Source: G021776435 sp046756245
GTDB taxonomy: Bacteria; Pseudomonadota; Alphaproteobacteria; Caulobacterales; Parvularculaceae
Length of the DNA: 8,374 nucleotides
Direction: 5' to 3'
Assembly: GCA_046756245.1 (NCBI GenBank)
Contig: JBHHVZ010000115.1
Location: 1 to 8,374 of the forward strand
Shown here: piece after piece, positions 1-5,043 of the stretch
Numbering within the stretch: the first letter of the stretch is position 1
How the letters are laid out: each line of letters opens with the position of its first letter
The notes under the pieces: generated by a model
What the model was told of the DNA's origin: nothing
Seen by the model: the letters and a program-made list of their open reading frames with translations, nothing else
The model's database searches: none
Made by a program: the position numbers and the translations under genes

Positions 1-229
1 GGAAGGCGGCGAAACTGACGCCGAGATGATGCAGCAGCGCGTTTCCGGCGAACCCGAAAAACAGGAGGATTCCGACCGAATATAGCGCCGCCGAGAACGC
101 GACCCGCAGGCGCTGGCGCGGCGCGTCGCGCTTCGTAAGCGAGGCGAAGATCGGCGTCGCCATGATCGGGTCGATGACGATGAAGAGCGTCACGAAGGCC
201 GCGAGAAAGGCGGCGAACATTTCAATCAT
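1..229 (-). CDS. MarC-family integral membrane protein, N-terminal part (gene continues beyond the left edge)
   Basis: The visible 76 residues start MIEMFAAFLAAFVTLFIVID and continue with PIMATPIFASLT, a polar TKRDAPRQR loop, and a second hydrophobic helix (about residues 45-60). An N-terminal helix ending in a D-P pair followed by a PIF..LT stretch is typical of the MarC/UPF0056 family of inner-membrane proteins, which have about six helices and no firmly established substrate. The start is either ATG at 229, which overlaps the stop of the upstream acyltransferase gene by 8 bases, or ATG at 220, just after that stop. Either way the two genes are probably translationally coupled and co-transcribed. 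The remaining roughly two thirds of the protein lies outside the window, so completeness cannot be judged. The family call rests on recognition of the N-terminus only. Confidence 0.75.
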   Translation of the reverse strand, partial: MIEMFAAFLAAFVTLFIVIDPIMATPIFASLTKRDAPRQRLRVAFSAALYSVGILLFFGFAGNALLHHLGVSFAAF

Positions 230-767
230 GCGCGCGCTCCGCCTCGTCGCCGGTCGCCGGATCGATATCGCGCCGCCTTATGACGCGCGCCGGCACGCCG
301 ACCGCCGTTGCGTTCGCCGGCACATCTTCAAGGACAACGGCGTTCGCGCCGATCCTTGCATAATCGCCGACTGTGATCGCGCCAAACAGCTTCGCGCCGG
401 CGCCGACAAACACGTTTTTACCCAAAACCGGCGCGCCGACTTCATGCGTTTGCCCCAACGTGACCTGCTGCATGATCAAACAAGTCTCACCGATCAAGGC
501 TTGAGGGTGAATGACAATCCCATTGGGATGCGGCAGCAGCAGTCCGCCGCCAATCCGGCACGACAGGCTTATGTCGCACTGGGTGACGGTCGACCAGAAG
601 CGGTGACGCAATCTGATCATACGGCGCCGCGCCGCAGCCAGCGGCCCGGGCGCGCCTTCCAGGCGCTGATAGTCGCGGATCGTCTTGAGCAGCTTGCGGC
701 CCGGGTCCCAGAATTTCCGGGGCCGTTCGCGCGACCAGTCAGAGGTTTCCGCAGTAAGGGCCTTCAT
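222..767 (-). CDS. Serine acetyltransferase-like hexapeptide-repeat O-acyltransferase
   Basis: This 181-residue protein has a short helical N-terminal part (about 1-60) and a left-handed beta-helix domain (about 65-170) made of hexapeptide repeats such as IVIHPQALIGETCLI and VFVGAGAKLFGAITVGD. It ends with the usual VPANATAVGVPARVI closing turn. The segment LPHPNGIVIHP carries the His expected to act as general base in CysE-type enzymes, which transfer acetyl from acetyl-CoA to serine. The N-terminal domain is shorter than in classical CysE, so the protein belongs to the short, often polysaccharide-associated group. Its acceptor could be serine or a sugar. The start was set at ATG 767, where similarity to the family begins. 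A TTG at 854 would give 29 unconvincing extra residues reaching into the terminator tail. No clear Shine-Dalgarno sequence precedes ATG 767. The stop overlaps the MarC start. Confidence 0.8.
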   Translation of the reverse strand: MKALTAETSDWSRERPRKFWDPGRKLLKTIRDYQRLEGAPGPLAAARRRMIRLRHRFWSTVTQCDISLSCRIGGGLLLPHPNGIVIHPQALIGETCLIMQQVTLGQTHEVGAPVLGKNVFVGAGAKLFGAITVGDYARIGANAVVLEDVPANATAVGVPARVIRRRDIDPATGDEAERAHD

Positions 768-853
768 GACGAACGCTAAGCACGGTTCGCCCTTCGCTGG
801 AAGCGTCGCTGAGAGGGCTGCGTGCGCCCCGAAGGCGCGCCCCGCCAGGGTCA

Positions 854-916
854 AGAAAAAGGGCGGCCCTTGGGCCGCCCTTGATACGCAACTGAATTGT
901 CCGGCGCGGGCTTACA
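854..916. repeat. Direct repeat copy 1 (groEL stop codon, 3' UTR and terminator)
   Basis: These 63 bases are identical to 1806-1868, at a constant offset of 952. The block holds the groEL TAA stop, the spacer and the terminator hairpin with its T tract. Left of 854 the similarity ends abruptly. Right of 916 it continues at a lower level into coding sequence, with substitutions and a gap in the Gly/Met-rich tail, as far as about 1034. Confidence 0.95.
856..882 (-). terminator. Duplicate of the groEL intrinsic terminator
   Basis: Read on the minus strand, an 11-base perfect inverted repeat (arms AAGGGCGGCCC and GGGCCGCCCTT with a 2-base centre) is followed directly by five T residues. It is identical to the terminator behind the functional groEL at 1808-1834. 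Here it follows the groEL remnant and should stop minus-strand transcripts before the acyltransferase-marC unit. That unit would then need a promoter within about 768-855, where none is obvious. Confidence 0.8.
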
Positions 917-1034
917 CCATGCCGCCCATGCCGCCGCCAGGCATGCCGTGGCTGTGGCTTTCTTTCTTCGGCGCTTCCGCGACCATGGCTTCGGTCGTGA
1001 TCAGAAGACCGGCGACGAAGGCCCCGTCCTGCGG
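912..1034 (-). pseudogene. groEL C-terminal remnant
   Basis: The minus-strand frame reads PQDGAFVAGLLITTEAMVAE, then APKKESHSHG, a Gly/Met-rich tail and TAA. It aligns with the last 45 or so residues of the intact GroEL at 1864-3516 (LQDAASVAGLLITTEAMVAE and onward). Upstream of about 1034 the similarity stops, and the frame meets a TAG at 1071-1073, so more than 500 residues of a chaperonin are missing. The changes L to P, A to G and S to F fall in a conserved helix, which fits decay without selection, while the downstream terminator is unchanged. It may be what is left of a tandem second groEL, or a tail displaced when the adjacent MNT/HEPN segment arrived. It is not expected to make a useful protein. 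Confidence 0.85.
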
Positions 1035-1083
1035 CGCCGCCGCAGGAATTTTGAAGCCTTGTAGAATCTGCTAAGTTAACAAA

Positions 1084-1383
1084 ATGAACAGAGAACTGGC
1101 GATCGAGACGCTGAAAAGGGTTCGCCCTCAACTTGCCAGGCGCGGAATTGCGCATGCGGCTATTTTTGGGTCCGTTGCGCGCGGCGACGCGGGCGCCCTT
1201 AGCGACATCGATGTCGTTGTGGCTCCGGCTCCCGGCGTTTTTCTCAACCTTTTCGATCTTGGCGGCGTTCAGTCGATCCTTGAAGAAGCGTTCGTCGGCG
1301 TCAATGTCGATGTGGTCATGGAGCCGATCAGGCGGCCTAGGCTTCGACACGCGATCGAGCGGGACCGGGCGCGTGCGTTCTGA
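1084..1383 (+). CDS. MNT-type nucleotidyltransferase, MntA-like antitoxin
   Basis: This 99-residue protein is a minimal nucleotidyltransferase. Residues 29-43 read GSVARGDAGALSDID, an exact GS-X10-D-X-D motif, and a third likely metal-binding Asp is D76 in VNVDVV. Proteins of this size and motif normally pair with a downstream HEPN protein. In the studied MntA/HepT systems the MNT protein AMPylates a Tyr near the HEPN active site and so silences the HEPN RNase. The next open frame here is indeed a HEPN domain. ATG 1084 is the first start after an in-frame TAA at 1072-1074. No Shine-Dalgarno sequence is visible, since the upstream bases are AT-rich (taagttaacaaa). The pair sits between two copies of the groEL 3' end and is transcribed against groEL. 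Confidence 0.85.
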   Translation: MNRELAIETLKRVRPQLARRGIAHAAIFGSVARGDAGALSDIDVVVAPAPGVFLNLFDLGGVQSILEEAFVGVNVDVVMEPIRRPRLRHAIERDRARAF

Positions 1384-1743
1384 CCGAATTCGGCAAGCCT
1401 TCGCCGCATTCTGCACGCGATCGGCCTCATCGAAGCATGGGTCGACGAAGCGGGCGGAGTCGAGAAATCGGTTGCGCCGGACACGCAGGCGCGAAACGCA
1501 ATTGAGCGCCAATTGCTGATCATCAGCGAAGCGGCGATCCGCCTCCACCGGCTCGATTCTGAAGCGGCGGGAAGGCTCGCCCCTGGCGTCGACTGGGCGG
1601 GCGTTCGCGGCATGGGGAATTTCATCCGGCACAAATATGACGATCTCGACTCCAAGGTCATCGCCGATGTTCTGCGCACGAAACTTGGCGAGCTTCAAGC
1701 CGCGTGCGTTGCGGCGATCGAAGAGCTTTCGCCCGATAATTGA
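1373..1743 (+). pseudogene. HEPN-domain (HepT/DUF86-like) toxin with an apparent 5' frameshift
   Basis: From 1384 to 1740 the frame encodes a nearly whole HEPN protein of 119 residues. It includes SASLRRILHAIGLIEAW, AIERQLLIISEAAIRLHRLD and the active-site stretch VRGMGNFIRHKYDDLD. No ATG or GTG exists in that frame after the TGA that ends the MNT gene; the first standard alternative is TTG 1513, which would discard the first third of the domain. A well-placed start, GTG 1373, overlaps the MNT stop and reads VRSDRIR, a normal HEPN beginning, but in another frame. One extra base near 1390-1395 would join the two parts into about 123 residues. This suggests a 1-base deletion or a sequencing error. 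The HXY tyrosine, target of MNT AMPylation, is kept, but the usual Arg of R-X4-H is Gly. If the frameshift is real, the toxin is probably dead. Confidence 0.65.
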
Positions 1744-1805
1744 CGGATAAACCCTTTGCCGGAAGACCGTCCCGGACAGTGAAAAGCTGAATTTCAACAA
1801 GCTCG

Positions 1806-1868
1806 AGAAAAAGGGCGGCCCTTGGGCCGCCCTTGATACGCAACTGAATTGTCCGGCGCGGGCTTACA
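1806..1868. repeat. Direct repeat copy 2 (groEL stop codon, 3' UTR and terminator)
   Basis: This is the second copy of the 63-base identical block at 854-916. Here it belongs to the intact groEL and contains its TAA (minus strand, 1866-1864) and terminator. Together the two copies flank a segment of 889 bases (917-1805) that holds the groEL remnant and the MNT/HEPN pair. Confidence 0.95.
1808..1834 (-). terminator. groESL intrinsic terminator
   Basis: On the minus strand a perfect 11-base-pair hairpin (1811-1821 with 1824-1834) is followed by TTTTT at 1812-1808, about 30 bases after the groEL stop. The plus strand has the same hairpin but no T tract after it, so transcripts from the MNT/HEPN pair are not expected to end efficiently here. 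Confidence 0.9.
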
Positions 1869-3516
1869 TCATGCCGCCCATGCCGCCCATGCCGCCCATA
1901 TCGGGCATGCCGCCACCGTGGCTGTGGCTATCCTTCTTCGGCGCCTCGGCGACCATGGCTTCTGTCGTGATCAGAAGGCCGGCGACGGAGGCCGCATCCT
2001 GCAACGCGGTGCGCACGACCTTGGCCGGGTCGACGATGCCCGCGGTGATGAGGTCGCCATATTCTTCCGTCTGCGCATTAAAGCCGAATTTGTAATCCGA
2101 CTGCTCCAGAAGCTTGCCAACGACGATCGAGCCTTCGCCGCCTGCGTTGACGACGATCTGGCGGATCGGCGCCTGCAGCGCTCGATGGACGATCTTGACG
2201 CCCGCCGCCTGATCGGCGTTGGCGCCTTTGACGCCTTCGAGCACGCGCGAGGCGTAAAGAAGCGCCACGCCGCCGCCCGGAACGATGCCTTCCTCGACCG
2301 CCGCGCGGGTGGCGTTCAAGGCGTCGTCGACGCGGTCCTTCTTCTCTTTCACTTCGATTTCAGTGGCGCCGCCGACCTTGATCACCGCAACGCCGCCGGC
2401 GAGTTTCGCCAGACGTTCCTGCAGTTTTTCGCGATCATAGTCGGAGGTCGTGTCCTCGATCTGCTTGCGGATCTGCGCCGTGCGCCCTTCGATGTCGGCC
2501 TTGTCGCCCGCGCCGTCGACGATCGTCGTGTCGTCCTTGTTGATGAGCACTTTCTTGGCCGTGCCCAGCATGTCGAGGGTGACGTTTTCGAGTTTGATGC
2601 CGAGGTCTTCGGAAATGACCTGGCCGCCAGTCAGGACGGCGATGTCCTCGAGCATGGCCTTGCGGCGGTCGCCGAAGCCCGGCGCTTTCACCGCTGCGAC
2701 CTTGAGGCCGCCGCGCAGCTTGTTGACGACGAGCGTCGCCAGCGCCTCGCCTTCGACGTCTTCGGCGATGATGAGGAGCGGCTTGCCGGACTGTACGACA
2801 GACTCGAGCAGCGGCAGCATCGACTGAAGACCCGACAGCTTCTTCTCGTGGAGAAGAATGTAAGGGTCTTCCAGCTCGGCGATCATTTTCTCCGCATTGG
2901 TGATGAAATAGGGCGAGAGATAGCCGCGGTCGAACTGCATGCCTTCGACGACCTCGAGCTCGGTCTCGAGCGATTTCGCCTCTTCGACCGTGATGACGCC
3001 TTCATTGCCGACCTTGTCCATCGCCTTGGCGATCATGTCGCCGATCTCGCGCTCGCCGTTGGCGGCGATGGAGCCGACCTGGGCGATTTCGTCCGAAGAC
3101 GCGATCTTGGTGGAACGCGTCTTGATGTCTTCGACGACTTTGGCGACGGCGAGTTCGATGCCGCGCTTCAGATCCATCGGGTTCATGCCGGCCGCGACCG
3201 CTTTCGCGCCTTCGCGCACGATCGACTGGGCGAGCACGGTCGCCGTCGTCGTGCCGTCGCCGGCTTCGTCGTTGGTTTTGGACGCGACTTCGCGCACCAT
3301 CTGCGCGCCCATGTTTTCGAACTTGTCTTCAAGCTCGATTTCCTTCGCAACGGTGACGCCGTCCTTCGTAGAGCGCGGCGCGCCGAAGGATTTTTCAATG
3401 ACGACATTGCGGCCTTTCGGACCAAGCGTCACTTTCACGGCGTTGGCGAGGATGTCGACGCCGCGCAACATGCTCTCGCGCGCATCAGCGTCGAATTTGA
3501 CTTCTTTGGCAGCCAT
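1864..3516 (-). CDS. groEL: Chaperonin GroEL (60 kDa, Cpn60)
   Basis: This 550-residue protein has the full length and sequence of a bacterial group I chaperonin. GroEL forms the double-ring cytosolic ATPase that encloses and refolds client proteins together with GroES. Visible signatures are VTLGPKGRNVVIEKS near residue 29, the nucleotide-binding loop GDGTTTATVL at 87-96 with the key Asp at 87, and DDALNATRAAVEEGIVPGGG near 400 with the ATP-hydrolysis Asp. The C-terminus is a Gly/Met-rich tail (GGMGGMGGMM) preceded by SHSHGGG, a His-containing variant seen in some alphaproteobacteria. The start is fixed by AGGAGA (minus strand, 3529-3524), seven bases from the ATG. It follows groES after 30 bases and shares its CIRCE-controlled promoter. 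Its tail is duplicated at 912-1034. Confidence 0.98.
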   Translation of the reverse strand: MAAKEVKFDADARESMLRGVDILANAVKVTLGPKGRNVVIEKSFGAPRSTKDGVTVAKEIELEDKFENMGAQMVREVASKTNDEAGDGTTTATVLAQSIVREGAKAVAAGMNPMDLKRGIELAVAKVVEDIKTRSTKIASSDEIAQVGSIAANGEREIGDMIAKAMDKVGNEGVITVEEAKSLETELEVVEGMQFDRGYLSPYFITNAEKMIAELEDPYILLHEKKLSGLQSMLPLLESVVQSGKPLLIIAEDVEGEALATLVVNKLRGGLKVAAVKAPGFGDRRKAMLEDIAVLTGGQVISEDLGIKLENVTLDMLGTAKKVLINKDDTTIVDGAGDKADIEGRTAQIRKQIEDTTSDYDREKLQERLAKLAGGVAVIKVGGATEIEVKEKKDRVDDALNATRAAVEEGIVPGGGVALLYASRVLEGVKGANADQAAGVKIVHRALQAPIRQIVVNAGGEGSIVVGKLLEQSDYKFGFNAQTEEYGDLITAGIVDPAKVVRTALQDAASVAGLLITTEAMVAEAPKKDSHSHGGGMPDMGGMGGMGGMM

Positions 3517-3546
3517 GTGAGGTTCTCCTAAACTCTTCGCATGTGA

Positions 3547-3834
3547 TTAGTCGATGACGCCGAGGATGTCGGATTCCTTCATGATAAGGAGGTCCTCGCC
3601 GTCGATTTTCACTTCGGAGCCCGACCACTTGCCGAAGAGAATCCGGTCGCCGGCTTTGACGTCGAGCGAGATAAGCTCGTTGTCGTCGCCGCGCGCGCCG
3701 GCGCCCACGGCGATGACTTCGCCTTGCTGGGGTTTTTCCTTCGCGGTGTCGGGAATGATGATGCCGCCTTTGGTGGTTTCCTCCTCGTCGATGCGGCGGA
3801 CGAGGACACGGTCATGGAGAGGCCGGAAAGCCAT
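3547..3834 (-). CDS. groES: Co-chaperonin GroES (10 kDa, Cpn10)
   Basis: This 95-residue protein is the heptameric lid that caps GroEL rings. It begins MAFRPLHDRVLVRRID, the standard Cpn10 opening. It carries the flexible mobile loop at about 17-34 with GGIIIPDTA, whose Ile-rich edge contacts GroEL, and ends with GEDLLIMKESDILGVID. Length and motifs are those of a normal functional protein. AGGGAGA at 3849-3843 on the minus strand, eight bases before the ATG, is a good ribosome binding site and supports the start. groES is the first gene of the operon; its leader of about 100 bases contains the CIRCE operator. Confidence 0.98.
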   Translation of the reverse strand: MAFRPLHDRVLVRRIDEEETTKGGIIIPDTAKEKPQQGEVIAVGAGARGDDNELISLDVKAGDRILFGKWSGSEVKIDGEDLLIMKESDILGVID

Positions 3835-3911
3835 GGACTTCGTCTCCCTTGAATGCGATTTGCATTTAAAAACAAACGGTTAGATTTAACTACACGGCGA
3901 ACCGCCGTATT

Positions 3912-3940
3912 GCTAGCACTCGAATTCAGTGAGTGCTAGC
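3912..3940. promoter_or_regulatory. CIRCE operator (HrcA binding site) of groESL
   Basis: The arms GCTAGCACTC (3912-3921) and GAGTGCTAGC (3931-3940) are perfect inverted repeats separated by 9 bases. This matches the CIRCE consensus TTAGCACTC-N9-GAGTGCTAA except at the outermost positions. HrcA repressor bound here blocks groESL transcription at normal temperature and is released on heat stress. The site starts four bases after the predicted -10 and overlaps the expected transcription start, the classical repressor position. hrcA is not in this window. Confidence 0.95.
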
Positions 3941-3943
3941 GGC

Positions 3944-3972
3944 GATTTAGGCGCGCGCAGGCCCGCCGTCAA
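3944..3972 (-). promoter_or_regulatory. Candidate groESL promoter
   Basis: On the minus strand TTGACG (3972-3967) is followed after 17 bases by TAAATC (3949-3944). The -35 is close to consensus and the -10 is weak. The sequence around them (CCCTTGACG, CGCCTAAAT) could also be read by a heat-shock sigma factor of the RpoH type. Expected transcription start is near 3937, inside the CIRCE element. The assignment rests on spacing and on the position of CIRCE. Confidence 0.6.
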
Positions 3973-4169
3973 GGGCCGGCCGCGCGTCGCCTGCGGGCCG
4001 CCGGGTCCCGCCCGGTCGCCAATTTGCGCTGGTTTCGCAATAGTTCCGCCGTAATTACGTGTTTTTAACGCAGCACTCAGGGCCGACGGCGCCAAATTGC
4101 CCTCGCTTTTTAACGCGACGCAGCGTTTTTATGCGGACATTGGCGCTGATCGAGCAAAGGAGCATGCGC

Positions 4170-4841
4170 ATGCGGAGATTCATACTTCTGGGAGCCGTAG
4201 CGGCGTTCGCTGTCGGCTGTACGACCAATCCCTATACCGGCGAGCAGCGGCCGAGCCGGACAGTCACCAGCGGCGCCGGCGGCGCGGCGGCCGGCGCGGC
4301 GGCCGGCGCCATCGTCGGCGCCATCGTCGGCGGCAACGCCGGCAAGGGCGCGGCGATCGGCGCGGCTTCGGGCGCGGCGATCGGCGTCGGCATCGGCGTC
4401 TATCAGGATCGCCAGCAGGCCAAGCTACGCGAACGCCTCGCAAACAGCGGCGTGTCGGTGACGCGGGCCGGCGACAACATCATCCTGAACATGCCGTCCA
4501 ACATCACCTTCGCGGTCGATCAGTCGGACATCACGCCGGGCTTTTACGAAACCCTTAACTCGGTGTCGATCGTTCTCAATGAATTCGACAAGACCACGGT
4601 CAGCGTTTACGGCCACACGGATTCGACCGGGTCCGAGGCCTATAACCAGCAACTGTCGCAGCGCCGGGCGCTGTCGGTGGCCAACTATCTGGCCGCGCAG
4701 GGCGTTAATCCGGGCCGGTTGCAGGCGATCGGCTATGGCGAGAACCGTCCGGTCGCCGATAATTCGACTGAGGCGGGCCGCGCAGCCAACCGTCGCGTCG
4801 AAATCGTCATAGATCCCGTCGACAGCGCGTTTCAGTCCTAG
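4170..4841 (+). CDS. yiaD: YiaD-like OmpA-family lipoprotein with glycine zipper
   Basis: This 223-residue protein has a lipoprotein signal ending AFAVGC, with the lipid-attachment Cys at 17. TTNPYTGEQ follows, as in E. coli YiaD. Residues 35-77 form a Gly/Ala-rich glycine-zipper segment that may insert in the membrane. Residues 102-112 (DNIILNMPSNI) and the rest to about 213 form an OmpA C-terminal domain. D151 in HTDSTG and R166 in LSQRRA, 15 residues apart, are the pair that holds the peptidoglycan diaminopimelate group in OmpA/Pal proteins; NRRVEIVI closes the domain. The protein should tie the outer membrane to the cell wall. AAAGGAG at 4156-4162 is seven bases from ATG 4170 but only one from ATG 4164, so 4170 is preferred; starts further upstream would spoil the signal peptide. 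It is divergent from groESL and ends at a terminator, so it is probably monocistronic. Confidence 0.88.
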   Translation: MRRFILLGAVAAFAVGCTTNPYTGEQRPSRTVTSGAGGAAAGAAAGAIVGAIVGGNAGKGAAIGAASGAAIGVGIGVYQDRQQAKLRERLANSGVSVTRAGDNIILNMPSNITFAVDQSDITPGFYETLNSVSIVLNEFDKTTVSVYGHTDSTGSEAYNQQLSQRRALSVANYLAAQGVNPGRLQAIGYGENRPVADNSTEAGRAANRRVEIVIDPVDSAFQS

Positions 4842-4890
4842 AAATTCAGACCGGCGCCAGGATTAACTTTCCGGCGTCTGATTGAATTCA

Positions 4891-4923
4891 CCCCGCCCGG
4901 CGACTCCTCCGGGCGGGGTTTTT
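4891..4923 (+). terminator. Intrinsic terminator after the yiaD-like gene
   Basis: A perfect 10-base-pair GC stem (CCCCGCCCGG at 4891-4900 with CCGGGCGGGG at 4909-4918) with an 8-base loop is followed by five T residues (4919-4923). It lies 50 bases after the stop and separates this gene from the EAL-domain gene. Confidence 0.93.
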
Positions 4924-4948
4924 GCATCTGCGGCCGGAAGAAACTGGG

Positions 4949-4964
4949 TTAATTCCTTGTCAAC
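4949..4964 (+). promoter_or_regulatory. Possible CtrA-like site upstream of the EAL-domain gene
   Basis: TTAA-N7-TCAAC differs by one base from the alphaproteobacterial CtrA box TTAA-N7-TTAAC. It lies 80 bases before the EAL-protein start and just after the preceding terminator, where a promoter is expected. No convincing sigma-70 -35/-10 pair was found nearby. A single near-match of this kind is weak evidence. Confidence 0.25.
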
Positions 4965-5043
4965 GGAGTTTTTCTATTGTTGCCGGTCTGCGATGCGCCG
5001 CACCAGCAATCCGAAGCGCCATCGCGTGAGGCGGGTATAAGAC

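Noticed and set aside
739..1800. A 353-codon open frame on the minus strand across the MNT/HEPN region
   Set aside because: It runs antisense to the MNT and HEPN frames, which carry clear family motifs, and crosses the terminator and repeat. Its own translation is Arg-rich and resembles nothing.
1849..3531. A 560-codon open frame on the plus strand covering all of groEL
   Set aside because: It is the antisense of groEL, kept open by the GC-rich codon pattern. It has no recognisable domain or ribosome binding site, and the opposite strand is an unquestionable gene.
3957..3999. GC-rich inverted repeat around the groESL -35 region (GGCCCGC with GCGGGCC)
   Set aside because: It has a seven-base stem and a loop of about 26 bases in very GC-rich DNA; it is expected by chance and lies upstream of the transcript.
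4072..4078. A CIRCE half-site (AGCACTC) upstream of the yiaD-like gene
   Set aside because: There is no matching second arm at the right spacing; a single 7-base match is not meaningful.
4059..4169. An upstream extension of the yiaD-like protein to ATG 4059 or ATG 4164
   Set aside because: The extension would place 35 polar residues before the lipoprotein signal, and the ribosome binding site at 4156-4162 fits ATG 4170 best.
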